Shown piece after piece: positions 8,452-16,671 of a DNA stretch of 64,000 nt (position 1 is its first letter; the number at the start of each line of letters is the position of its first letter). Under the pieces are notes generated by a model. It ran no database searches and had not been told where the DNA came from. It saw only the letters and a program-made list of their open reading frames with translations. Position numbers and translations under genes: made by a program. The stretch spans positions 1-64,000 of the forward strand of contig CAYLXB010000006.1 in assembly GCA_964387495.1 (NCBI GenBank), in the 5' to 3' direction. The stretch is from DSXF01 sp964387495. GTDB taxonomy: Bacteria > Chloroflexota > Anaerolineae > Anaerolineales > Villigracilaceae.

Positions 8452-9230
8452 AATTCCTTTCTCAAAATAACCTTCGGTATCTGACCCTCGATATTTTCCC
8501 CGATTCAGTTTCGCACGCCATCTTTACGCGCCGGGGCGGAGTCAGTCCGGCTCCGTGGAAATCACTCAATGTTGGCGGCGGGATTGGGGATGATCCCGAA
8601 CAGGTGCGCGAAAACCGCTATCGTTCCTTTACAGCCCTGGGCCGAACCCGGGAATCGATATTCGATGTCTGGCAGGTGCACAGTGCAGATGCGGTCTTTG
8701 CAACGGCGCCGCGCTCCCAAGATACACCATACGAAAAGGCTGACATCATTCTTACAGACAAGCCAGAGGTGACGCTTTTTATGCGCTTTGCCGATTGCGT
8801 CCCACTTCTTTTCCATGACCCCCGACGGAATGTGATTGCTCTGGCACACGCTGGCTGGTTGGGGACGGTACGTGGTGTAGCGCGGGCGACGATCCAAGCC
8901 ATGCAGGCGCGCTATGGCTCGAATCCTGCAGATATATTGGCTGGAATTGGTCCATCCATTGGCCGCGATCATTATGAGGTTGGCATGGATGTCATTCATA
9001 AAGTGCAGGAATCTTTCGATAAGGCCTCAGAAAGCCTGCTCTTTTCGCAGAACGGAAGCACTCACTTTGACCTTTGGGCGGCCAACCGCCTTCAATTGGA
9101 ACAATCGGGCGTGACCAGCATCGAACTTGCCGGTATGTGTACGGCCTGCCACCTGGAAGATTGGTTTTCGCATCGCGCTGAGAAGGGGCGCACAGGTCGT
9201 TTCGGTGTGTTAATGGCCCTGAAAGGATAA
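8448..9230 (+). CDS. pgeF: Laccase-domain purine nucleoside phosphorylase / peptidoglycan editing factor
   Basis: A 260-residue YfiH/YlmD-family protein. The conserved metal-binding pattern is clear: 'VWQVHSADAVF', 'RFADCVPLLF', 'HAGWLGTVRGVA' and 'CTACHLEDWFSHR'. Members have been described as purine nucleoside phosphorylases and, in E. coli, as a factor that keeps peptidoglycan composition correct. It overlaps the upstream gene by four bases. The next three genes are yggS, yggT and yggU, the same neighbourhood seen as the ylm cluster near division genes in Gram-positive bacteria. Confidence 0.9.
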   Translation: MKFLSQNNLRYLTLDIFPDSVSHAIFTRRGGVSPAPWKSLNVGGGIGDDPEQVRENRYRSFTALGRTRESIFDVWQVHSADAVFATAPRSQDTPYEKADIILTDKPEVTLFMRFADCVPLLFHDPRRNVIALAHAGWLGTVRGVARATIQAMQARYGSNPADILAGIGPSIGRDHYEVGMDVIHKVQESFDKASESLLFSQNGSTHFDLWAANRLQLEQSGVTSIELAGMCTACHLEDWFSHRAEKGRTGRFGVLMALKG

Positions 9231-9244
9231 TGGTAGGCTAATCC

Positions 9245-9970
9245 ATGAATGATCTTGCTGCTCAGATTCGAGAACGCTATTTGCAAACACTTGAGCGTAT
9301 TGCCGTCGCAGCCCGTTCTGTGGGACGAAGGCCGGAAGAAGTGCGCCTGGTGGTGGTCACCAAAGCCCAGCCGCTGCATGTGGTGCAGGCTGTTATCGAG
9401 GCTGGCGCGCCAATTTTGGGAGAAAACTATCCAGAAGAGGCTGTTGAGAAAATTCAGGTTTTATCTTCAGCGAAGGTGGACTGGCATATGATCGGCCATG
9501 TACAGAGTCGCAAGGCCGACCTAGTAAGCAGCCATTTTTCTATGTTGCACTCCCTCGACAGCCTGAAATTGGCGAACCGGCTGGAGCGCTTCTGCTCCGA
9601 GAGCGGGCGGAGGCTGCCTGTCTTATTGGAGTTCAATGTGGGTGGAGAAGAGAGTAAGTTTGGCTGGTCTGCCAGCGATGAATCCCGGTGGCCTGCACTC
9701 CTGGCTGATATTGAGGCAGTGATGGCTCTCCCACACTTGGATGTACGCGGCCTGATGTCTATGCCGCCTCTGGCTGCTGACCCGGAATCCTCCAGACCGT
9801 ATTTCCAGGTTCTTAGTCGTCTGCGAGCTTACCTGGTGGGGCATTTTCCATCCACAGCCTGGCAGGAGCTTTCGATCGGTACCAGTTTAGATTACGAAGT
9901 TGCAATCGAAGAGGGCGCAACCCTGGTACGGGTTGGTACCGCCATTGTGGGTGCCCGTCCACCCAGATAG
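9245..9970 (+). CDS. yggS: YggS-family pyridoxal-phosphate homeostasis protein
   Basis: A 241-residue alanine-racemase-like TIM barrel. Lys in VVTKAQP is the PLP-binding residue. Other signatures are 'GENYPEEAVEKI', 'DWHMIGHVQSRKA' and the C-terminal 'LSIGTSLDYEVAIEEGA' with 'VRVGTAIVG'. The family binds PLP without known enzymatic action and controls free PLP and amino-acid pools in the cytoplasm. It follows pgeF after 14 bases. Confidence 0.92.
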   Translation: MNDLAAQIRERYLQTLERIAVAARSVGRRPEEVRLVVVTKAQPLHVVQAVIEAGAPILGENYPEEAVEKIQVLSSAKVDWHMIGHVQSRKADLVSSHFSMLHSLDSLKLANRLERFCSESGRRLPVLLEFNVGGEESKFGWSASDESRWPALLADIEAVMALPHLDVRGLMSMPPLAADPESSRPYFQVLSRLRAYLVGHFPSTAWQELSIGTSLDYEVAIEEGATLVRVGTAIVGARPPR

Positions 9971-10026
9971 TTCTGTGGCTTGATTTCAAAATTTATGAAT
10001 GGTGTTGGCATTTTAGGCTTACTGGC

Positions 10027-10033
10027 GTAAAAT
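10027..10033 (+). promoter_or_regulatory. Candidate -10 box just before yggT
   Basis: GTAAAAT lies five bases before the ATG at 10039, so a transcript could start at or near that ATG. No -35 is clear. Confidence 0.35.
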
Positions 10034-10038
10034 GGAGC

Positions 10039-10314
10039 ATGGAGGTTCATTTGGTGGATTTTTTAATTACATTCATCAATATACTGGCAGATATCCTTAT
10101 TCTGTTGGTAATTGTATCCGTTTTGTTGTCTTATTTTATGTCCCCCTACCATCAGGTGCGCAGGACAATCGACCAGATTGTGGAACCTCTGCTTAGCCCC
10201 ATCCGGCGAGTGGTACCGCTGGTGGGCATGCTCGATTTTAGCCCGTTAATATTATTGATCCTGATTCAAGTTTTGAATTATGTCATCGTTAGTTTTCTCT
10301 CTGCTTTGAGGTGA
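10039..10314 (+). CDS. yggT: YggT-family membrane protein
   Basis: A 91-residue protein with two long hydrophobic helices and the linking signature 'PYHQVRRTIDQIVEPLLSPIRRVVP', typical for YggT/YlmG. The family is tied to osmotic protection, cell division and, in plastids, nucleoid organisation. Start is uncertain: ATG 10039 would be nearly leaderless after the -10-like TAAAAT, while an in-frame GTG at 10054 has a GGAGG site eight bases ahead. Located between yggS and yggU. Confidence 0.88.
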   Translation: MEVHLVDFLITFINILADILILLVIVSVLLSYFMSPYHQVRRTIDQIVEPLLSPIRRVVPLVGMLDFSPLILLILIQVLNYVIVSFLSALR

Positions 10315-10317
10315 AAC

Positions 10318-10629
10318 ATGAGTCCACGAAAGTATCGTTTACATGATGGAAAACACGGATCGGCAATTACGGTTCGGGTTACGCCGCGTGCCAGCCGAAA
10401 CGAAATTGTTGAGATACAGGAGAACGGCACGATTAAGATCCACCTGACCGCGGCATCGGTGGATGGCGATGCCAATACTGCGTTGGCGAAATTCTTGTCT
10501 GAGATTTTAGGCGTCCCCCAGACGCGTGTCGAAATCATCGTTGGCACCAACAGCCATGATAAGATTGTTTCAGTGCTGGATATGGATACAGAGACACTGC
10601 ATAAACGTATTGTGGCGCATGTGGATTAG
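10318..10629 (+). CDS. yggU: DUF167 / YggU-family protein
   Basis: A 103-residue cytoplasmic protein with 'ITVRVTPRASRNEIVEI' near residues 17-33 and 'VDGDANTALAKFLSEILG', both typical for DUF167. Function is unknown in spite of wide conservation. It starts four bases after yggT, so it is in the same operon, and ends before a strong hairpin. Confidence 0.88.
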   Translation: MSPRKYRLHDGKHGSAITVRVTPRASRNEIVEIQENGTIKIHLTAASVDGDANTALAKFLSEILGVPQTRVEIIVGTNSHDKIVSVLDMDTETLHKRIVAHVD

Positions 10630-10647
10630 TCTGAGATTTGCCGGGAC

Positions 10648-10684
10648 ATAAGGTCACGGGCTGCTCTGCGGCCCGTGACCTTAT
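10648..10684. terminator. Strong hairpin between convergent genes
   Basis: A perfect 14-bp inverted repeat (10648-10661 with 10671-10684, nine-base loop) sits between yggU and the convergent transglycosylase gene. There is no long T run on either strand, so it may work as a bidirectional terminator or an mRNA 3' end stabiliser. Confidence 0.65.
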
Positions 10685-10707
10685 ATAAGACCGGTACCGG
10701 TCGGGGG

Positions 10708-13125
10708 CTAATTCACCGGACTGTAAATCGTCCGGTAAATTGTGTAAATTTCATAAATCGATCGAATATAATCACGGGTTTCTGCAAACCGGATGGTTTC
10801 AAGGTATAGATCAGGATCATCTCCTGACAGGTTATACCAGATAAGAGCATTCCCTGGCCCTGCGTTATAAGCCGCCAGGGCAGCATACAGGTTGCCATCC
10901 AGACTTTTTTGGTTTTTTGCGAGATAATATGCACCCAGGTTTATGCTGACGATAGGCCGGTATAGATCTTCTTCAGTGTAATTCGGCGGCCAGCCAGCGG
11001 CCTGGGCAAGGCTCGCACCGGTGCTGGGTATGATCTGCATCAGACCGCGTGCTCCTGCAGTAGAACGGACGAATCCCTCAAACAAGCTCTCCTGGCGGAT
11101 CACGCTAAAAAGCAAGAGCGGGTGCATACCATTGGCTTCAGCCGCCGAAGTGACGATTTCGGAATAGTATGAGCCATAGCGTACGTGATTGAAGTAGGCT
11201 GGAGCGCGTAGTGACACGTTCTGTTCTTCCAAGCCTGCCAGGGAAAGCACCTGCCTCAATGCAAAGATGCCCGAGCGATAAAGACCCAGATCAAGCAGGT
11301 AATTTCCCAAGCGAAAGCTGTCTGCTGGATTTTGGTCGATTTCTTCGCGCAGGTTTTCGAATTCTGCACGCGCTTCCTGCTGCTGGCCTAATTTCCAGAG
11401 TTCAGTGCCGCGCACCAGACGCTGATCCTGGCTGAGCGTTCCAAGGCCGGAGAGATCGGTCTCTGATGGCAGATTGAAGGTCACGCGCACCCAGCTGGCT
11501 GCATCCATCCGTTCTGCAGACAGGTCTATGACGGGTTTGTAGACAGCCGGTGCCTCGAAAGGTGCGCGTGCCATCAGCAAGTCGCGCGCACGTTCGCCAT
11601 AGTAACCGGATGGGTTCAAGGTTTGAGCCTGCTGCCAGGCGGCCCTGGCAGCAGGTTCATCACCGAGTTTTTGCTGGATTTTTCCGATCCATAAATGGGC
11701 ACGTGCCTGGTCTTCTGACTTGATGGACAAAAGCAGGCTGCGCTGAAAGAGTGTGCGTGCGCTGGCATCATCACCAGCGCGGTACCGGATAATACCGGCC
11801 AGAAAGAGCGCCTGGGGAGCAGTGTCGGTCCCGGGGTATTCGTCTGCGACACGCTGCCAGGTGGCTGCAGCTTCTTCCAGCCTGCCGGAGCGTTCATAGA
11901 TCCTCCCGGCGTTCATCAAAAAGGATGGTGCCTCAGGACTCGATGGCAATATCTTGACAAAATCCAGCAAGGTTTGAGCTCCGGCCGTATACTGTTCTTC
12001 ATGGACCCATAACGTATAGGCTTTCTCTTCCCATGCCTCGGTCCATTTTGGATGGCTGGAATAGTTACCAATGAAGTAGGTCCAAGTATCAACGGCTTCC
12101 TGGTGGCGGCCAAATTCCCGCAGGGTAAGTGCGCGGTAATAGTGCGCTGTACCGTCATTCTGGGGATTGGCAGCCAGATAACGATCGAAGGCAGCCAGGG
12201 CTACATCATACTGCCCGGCAAAGTAGTCCACCAGGCCGCGATCCAGGTCACCAACCGGAACATTCGCATTGACCAATTCCACCAGCGACTGATAGGATTC
12301 GTAGGCCAGCGGGTAGTTTTCTACGGCGTGCAGGAATCTGGGATAGGCCTGATCGGGTTGTCCTATGGCCAGGTAGGCGCTGCCGGCGTAGTAATCCATT
12401 TGTGCTTTGACATAATCATTGCTGGAGCGTGCAGAAATCCCATCATACAAAGCCAGGGCATTTGCATAGTCTCCAAGCGCTGCGCGGGTGCGCGCGACTT
12501 TGATATCCAAGTCGATGCCATCGCCCAGGTGTGGAGCTTGCTGTGCGGCAGTAAATCCGGCCAGGGCTTCGGCGTAGTTCGCGCCAGCAAATAATGCGTC
12601 GCCCCGGCGTTCGTGTGCCAGGCTGTCAATGATGCCGGGACGGGCAGTCAGGTAATCTGCATAAGCCTGAGCGGCCTCCGGATAGCGCTTGAGGGTTAAA
12701 TTGGTTTCGCCCAGCATGAAAAAAGCCGAGGCGGCATAGGCCGATTGGGGGTAAGTTGTCGTGATCTGATTGAAAGAGGATAAAGCCTGTGCATAACGTG
12801 CTTCACCATAGTCCACGCGGCCCAACCCCCACAAGGCAGCAGCGCGAATCTCGGGATCTGCGGAATCGGTCAGGGCAGACTGAAATTCCAGCCGGGCTTG
12901 CTCGTAATCCCCATAGGAGAGCGCCTGATCACCACTGGTAATGCGAGCTACGGGTGTGGGTGTGGGTGTGGGCGGAAGTGTGGGGGTCGAGGTTGGAGGC
13001 AGTGTTGGGCTGGGGGGCAGGAGTGGGTCGGGGGTTGGTGTAGACGTGCCGTTGGCCGGCACGAAATTGCAACCGACCATGGTAAAGACCAGCCACAAGG
13101 CAAGCAGAGTTCTTGTCCATTTCAT
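10708..13125 (-). CDS. TPR-repeat lytic transglycosylase lipoprotein
   Basis: An 805-residue exported protein. The ATG at 13125 gives a lipoprotein signal (hydrophobic stretch ending TMVGC with the lipid Cys near residue 20). A Thr/Pro-rich linker follows, then many TPR-like helical repeats to about residue 640, as in Slt70-type enzymes. The C-terminal SLT domain shows the catalytic Glu in 'FSVIRQESLFEG', then 'GARGLMQIIPSTG' and 'ALAAYNAGPGNALIWYN'. It cleaves peptidoglycan glycan strands outside the membrane. The open frame continues upstream through the tRNA gene, which rules out the farther start. Confidence 0.9.
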   Translation of the reverse strand: MKWTRTLLALWLVFTMVGCNFVPANGTSTPTPDPLLPPSPTLPPTSTPTLPPTPTPTPVARITSGDQALSYGDYEQARLEFQSALTDSADPEIRAAALWGLGRVDYGEARYAQALSSFNQITTTYPQSAYAASAFFMLGETNLTLKRYPEAAQAYADYLTARPGIIDSLAHERRGDALFAGANYAEALAGFTAAQQAPHLGDGIDLDIKVARTRAALGDYANALALYDGISARSSNDYVKAQMDYYAGSAYLAIGQPDQAYPRFLHAVENYPLAYESYQSLVELVNANVPVGDLDRGLVDYFAGQYDVALAAFDRYLAANPQNDGTAHYYRALTLREFGRHQEAVDTWTYFIGNYSSHPKWTEAWEEKAYTLWVHEEQYTAGAQTLLDFVKILPSSPEAPSFLMNAGRIYERSGRLEEAAATWQRVADEYPGTDTAPQALFLAGIIRYRAGDDASARTLFQRSLLLSIKSEDQARAHLWIGKIQQKLGDEPAARAAWQQAQTLNPSGYYGERARDLLMARAPFEAPAVYKPVIDLSAERMDAASWVRVTFNLPSETDLSGLGTLSQDQRLVRGTELWKLGQQQEARAEFENLREEIDQNPADSFRLGNYLLDLGLYRSGIFALRQVLSLAGLEEQNVSLRAPAYFNHVRYGSYYSEIVTSAAEANGMHPLLLFSVIRQESLFEGFVRSTAGARGLMQIIPSTGASLAQAAGWPPNYTEEDLYRPIVSINLGAYYLAKNQKSLDGNLYAALAAYNAGPGNALIWYNLSGDDPDLYLETIRFAETRDYIRSIYEIYTIYRTIYSPVN

Positions 13126-13281
13126 GCCGACTCTTATACCGTTGAAAGGGGGGGGTGTCAATGCTAAATCTTTGCTTCCATCCTTGTGCATGTGTATACG
13201 ATGGCACTCGAATCCCCTATCTTCCTCCCCTGCGATAAAGATTTCATTGGGTACGAAAAGACCGCCTTGACGGCGGCCTTG
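13126..13281. other. Intergenic region between transglycosylase gene and tRNA-Val
   Basis: Apart from the short terminator-like hairpin of the tRNA near 13256-13277 no gene is seen. A TATAAG sequence on the minus strand near the transglycosylase start may be its -10. Confidence 0.4.
13256..13277 (-). terminator. Short terminator after tRNA-Val
   Basis: On the minus strand a five-base stem (CCGCC with GGCGG) is followed by TCTTTTC just after the tRNA 3' end. It is short but correctly placed. Confidence 0.5.
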
Positions 13282-13355
13282 TGGGCGCGGAGGGACTCGA
13301 ACCCCCGACCTCATCAATGTGAGTGATGCGCTCTAACCGACTGAGCTACGCGCCC
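13282..13355 (-). tRNA. tRNA-Val (anticodon CAC)
   Basis: The minus strand folds as a complete 74-base cloverleaf: acceptor stem GGGCGCG with CGCGCCC, D arm with GCTC/GAGC, anticodon stem CATCA/TGATG with loop CTCACAT giving anticodon CAC (reads GUG), and a T arm with GGGTTCGAGTCCC. Discriminator base A. The 3' CCA is not encoded. Confidence 0.96.
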
Positions 13356-13403
13356 GAGCTGCGGCGTGATTATAGCCGAGGGCACTGGCTTTGGCAAGGA
13401 TTT

Positions 13404-14615
13404 TTACGGCGGCGGCAGAAAGTCCCACGGGTTGGGTTTGTAGGTCGCGGTCATCAACTCGAAGTGCAGGTGCGCACCAGATGAACGCCCGGTGTTGCCG
13501 AAGGCGCCGATGGCTTCGCCCTGACCCACGCTCTGGCCGCAACCGACATAAATTGCGCTCAGGTGGGCATAGAGTGACTGCCAGTTATTCCCATGGTCAA
13601 TGATGATCACATTGCCATAACCATACTCGTTCCAGCCTGCATAGACGATGACGCCTGCATCTGCAGCAAAAACGCCCATGCCCTCGTGGCCGGCAATGTC
13701 AATGCCCCAGTGGTTTGATTCAGGGGAGTAATCGAAGCCGGAAAGGTAGTGGTTGGCGGCAGGCCAGACGAAATTCCCAAAGCCAATTGCACCCCCGCTG
13801 ACCGGGTCACAGGCTCCGGAGCCGAGTACACGCGCCGAGGCCGGATTTTCGCGGGTTACACCAAGCGGAGCGCTCCAAGAAACGAAATCACGTTTTCCAT
13901 TGGGGACAATCAATTTTGTGCCGGGCTCAATATTTGGCGCCGCGGGATCGCCAACTTCATCCAGGTTTAGATGGTTCCCCGGGAAATCAATAATATCTTT
14001 GGGGGTGACTCCAAAGTATGAAGCAACTCCGTTCAGGCCATCGCCGCTGTGCCATTCATAGTATGTCCCATTAACTGGCAGAATCACAAGCTCCTGACCG
14101 GGCTGCAGGGTATGCGGGTTGTCCAACAAGGTGGCATAATTACCCCACAGAATGGTCTGAGGTTTAAGGTTGTATTTTTCAGCAATCCCGAAAAGTGTAT
14201 CACCTTCCTGGACGGTGTATTTGACGATCTCAGTACGCGGCCGACTTGGGATGATGGTATGAGGCATGGCCTGGCGCGAGATACCGGCGTAGGTGATGGG
14301 GGCTGACGAGATGGCCGGTTCAATTTCTGCAGATGGCATGGCAGTTGGCCCGGCTGCCAGGTCAACCTGTGTCTTAAGCGGCCCTGGCATAGTGCGGAAG
14401 AACTGGCGGGCCAGGTAGATTACTACCAAGATCAGCACAATGGATAGTATGCTTGTCCCAACGCGTAATATTCCTTCGCCCAGCCCCATGCGCAGAAGGA
14501 GTTCAAGCCAGCGTGATAATAATCCCGGTTGTTCGTGCTCAATGGATGGATCCTGCACCCCATCTGTTTCCCCTGCTGGTGTCTTCGGGACAATTTCCGG
14601 ATTGTCGCTATTCAT
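13404..14615 (-). CDS. Membrane-anchored LysM / M23 metallopeptidase
   Basis: A 403-residue protein with a single membrane helix near residues 52-70, so the rest is outside. A LysM repeat starts at 'YTVQEGDTLFGIAEKYN' (about 132), a weaker second one follows (about 178-235), and the C-terminal M23 domain has 'HWGIDIAG' (metal His and Asp), 'HGNNWQSLYAHL' and 'SGAHLHFEL'. LysM holds peptidoglycan, and M23 domains cut its peptide bridges or act as activators of amidases. It sits between tRNA-Val and an MFS gene on the same strand. Confidence 0.92.
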   Translation of the reverse strand: MNSDNPEIVPKTPAGETDGVQDPSIEHEQPGLLSRWLELLLRMGLGEGILRVGTSILSIVLILVVIYLARQFFRTMPGPLKTQVDLAAGPTAMPSAEIEPAISSAPITYAGISRQAMPHTIIPSRPRTEIVKYTVQEGDTLFGIAEKYNLKPQTILWGNYATLLDNPHTLQPGQELVILPVNGTYYEWHSGDGLNGVASYFGVTPKDIIDFPGNHLNLDEVGDPAAPNIEPGTKLIVPNGKRDFVSWSAPLGVTRENPASARVLGSGACDPVSGGAIGFGNFVWPAANHYLSGFDYSPESNHWGIDIAGHEGMGVFAADAGVIVYAGWNEYGYGNVIIIDHGNNWQSLYAHLSAIYVGCGQSVGQGEAIGAFGNTGRSSGAHLHFELMTATYKPNPWDFLPPP

Positions 14616-14683
14616 ACCAATGTTCTCCGGTTTTCATCATAACATGGGCAGAAAAGGCCGTCAAGCAAGGTGCTCATTTACGT

Positions 14684-15952
14684 TTAAGCCACCGTCTCAC
14701 GGATGGATGGACGTGCTATGTGAAGTCCACCAATCAGTACCAGGCAGATAAGCCCGCTAACCAGGGCTGCAGTGGGAACCCCCCAGTTCTGTGCCATGCC
14801 TCCAACTGTCAGACTGCCAAAGGGAGCTACACCCTGCAAGGCCCACAGGTAAACGCTGAACACACGACCCCGCAATGTGTTATCGACTTGCAACTGGATG
14901 AGGGTATTCATGGTTGCCATTTGGGTGACCATGCCCCATCCGATGATGAGCAGGAGGATATAAGCCAGTGGTATGTTGCGTGTGAAACCCAATGCCAGGA
15001 TACCGAAAACAAGGGCAACCTGCCCGGCTGTCAACAGGCGTCCTTTGCGGCTTGGGTTAAAGATCGAGAGGATGATCGCAGCGGCAAATGCGCCAATGCC
15101 CTGGAATGTGTACAGCAAGCTGTTGCGCGTGGCAACTGCCGTATCGTTATCCCCAACCTGGGCAAGAACGTCACGCGCCACGGCTGGGATTTGTTGGATC
15201 AATGGAAATCCAAAGTAGCCGATCACGGCGGCCATCAGGATGATCAGGCCAATGGAAGGTGTCTTGATAATATAACGCAGCCCTTCAAGAAGTTCTTCCC
15301 GGAAATTTCGCTTTTCCCCTTTCTGTGCCTGGACTACAGGGTGAGTATGAACAAAAAAGAGGCCAATGATCACAAACAGGAAACTAATGCCGTTTGAAAA
15401 AAAGGCCCAGCCCTCCCCATTGCCTTTGATGAAGACCATGAATGGCGCGGCCAACGACGGTCCAAGTACACGCGCAGCATTAAAGATGGTGGCCTGCAGG
15501 GCAATCGCGTTGGGCAAAGCCTTGCGGTCTACCAATTCAATCAACATGGACTGACGGGCAGTTATTTCGATGGCGCTGGCAGCTCCCAGCCCAAAAGCCA
15601 GCCAGAGAATGTGCTGGATCTGGATGCGGGCACTTAAGGCCAGATAAGCCAATGTAAAAGCCTGGAGCATCATGACCGTCTGCATGGCAATAACGGTTTT
15701 ACGTTTGTCCAGCCTTTCGACAATTACCCCTGCAGGGATGGCCAGGAACAGAGCGGGGAGTGAATTGGCAAATCCAATCAATCCCAGATCAAAGGGGCGG
15801 CCAGTCAATTGATACGCCAGGTATGGGAGGGTGGTTGTCTGCATCCAAGTGCCAATCAAGGAGATGAACTGGCCGACCCAGAAAATAACAAAATCCCTGG
15901 ATTGCAGGGCTGGCAGGCGTTCGCGCAGAGCGCTGAATGTGGGTATCCGCAT
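14684..15952 (-). CDS. MFS transporter (EntS/DUF894-like)
   Basis: A 422-residue protein with about 12 hydrophobic segments. The N-terminal 'WVGQFISLIGTWMQTTTLPYLAYQLTG' type signature and 'VIVERLDKRKTVI' between helices two and three are typical of EntS-like major facilitator exporters. Substrate unknown. ATG 15952 lies two bases after the stop of the SRAP gene; an in-frame GTG at 15973 is an alternative that overlaps it. Probably co-transcribed with the SRAP gene. Confidence 0.85.
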   Translation of the reverse strand: MRIPTFSALRERLPALQSRDFVIFWVGQFISLIGTWMQTTTLPYLAYQLTGRPFDLGLIGFANSLPALFLAIPAGVIVERLDKRKTVIAMQTVMMLQAFTLAYLALSARIQIQHILWLAFGLGAASAIEITARQSMLIELVDRKALPNAIALQATIFNAARVLGPSLAAPFMVFIKGNGEGWAFFSNGISFLFVIIGLFFVHTHPVVQAQKGEKRNFREELLEGLRYIIKTPSIGLIILMAAVIGYFGFPLIQQIPAVARDVLAQVGDNDTAVATRNSLLYTFQGIGAFAAAIILSIFNPSRKGRLLTAGQVALVFGILALGFTRNIPLAYILLLIIGWGMVTQMATMNTLIQLQVDNTLRGRVFSVYLWALQGVAPFGSLTVGGMAQNWGVPTAALVSGLICLVLIGGLHIARPSIRETVA

Positions 15953-15954
15953 GA

Positions 15955-16623
15955 TTATGCTGGAAGCACGCACTCTGCCCGGTCGTTAAAAGGGCTGTTT
16001 ACCAAAGTCGAGACCGGATATGCGTTCATCTCCCCTGCGGGGAAAGACTGAAGGAGAGACACCAATCCCTGAGTACGGGTAGGGGTCGGGTCGAGCCATT
16101 GCGCATAGTGTTCGGGATGTAGGATGACCGGCATGCGGTTATGAATTTTTGCCATCAATTCATTAGGCTGGGTCGTGATAATGGTACATGAATGTAATTG
16201 TTCTCCATCAGGACTGTTCCAAGTTTCCCACAGGCCTGCAAAGGCAAATGGCTTGTGATCCTGCAGATGGATGAAATAAGGTGTTTTCCTTTTTGTATCC
16301 GCTTCTGTTTTCCATTCATAAAACCCATCGGCGGGGATGAGACAACGGTGATATTTAAAGGCGGTTCGAAAGGCAGGCTTTTCCGCCAGCGTTTCAGCAC
16401 GTGCATTGATCAGGCGAGCACCGATGACTGAGTCCTTCGCCCATGAAGGGATCAATCCCCACAGGGAAAAAACTGCAGTCTGAAGCCCGTCATTGAGGAT
16501 GGCCAGCACTGGTTGAGTGGGGGCAATGTTGAAGCGTGGTGCATGCTGGTTTGGGAAGTGATATTCCGGGAAGGCTTCCTGCAGGTCAGCAGGGTCAACA
16601 GTCAGGGTAAAACGTCCACACAT
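15955..16623 (-). CDS. SRAP-domain abasic-site protein (YedK/HMCES family)
   Basis: A 222-residue protein beginning MCGRFTL, where Cys2 is the residue that links covalently to abasic sites in single-stranded DNA. Further signatures are 'INARAETLAEKPAF', 'CLIPADGFYEW' and 'HNRMPVIL' with the conserved His. The family protects abasic sites at stalled forks. It is followed within two bases by the MFS gene. All expected key residues are present and the length is normal. Confidence 0.93.
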   Translation of the reverse strand: MCGRFTLTVDPADLQEAFPEYHFPNQHAPRFNIAPTQPVLAILNDGLQTAVFSLWGLIPSWAKDSVIGARLINARAETLAEKPAFRTAFKYHRCLIPADGFYEWKTEADTKRKTPYFIHLQDHKPFAFAGLWETWNSPDGEQLHSCTIITTQPNELMAKIHNRMPVILHPEHYAQWLDPTPTRTQGLVSLLQSFPAGEMNAYPVSTLVNSPFNDRAECVLPA

Positions 16624-16671
16624 GGGTACTCATTCCTTGATTCAATTCCGTTGGGTGAGGCAGAGACGGTG

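Noticed and set aside
12941..13060. GT-rich direct repeat
   Set aside because: It is the reverse strand of codons for a Thr/Pro-rich lipoprotein linker, not an independent repeat element.
14453..15397. Plus-strand open frame of 314 codons
   Set aside because: It lies antisense to the LysM/M23 and MFS genes, shows no family motif, and its amino-acid composition looks like a reverse reading of membrane-protein codons.
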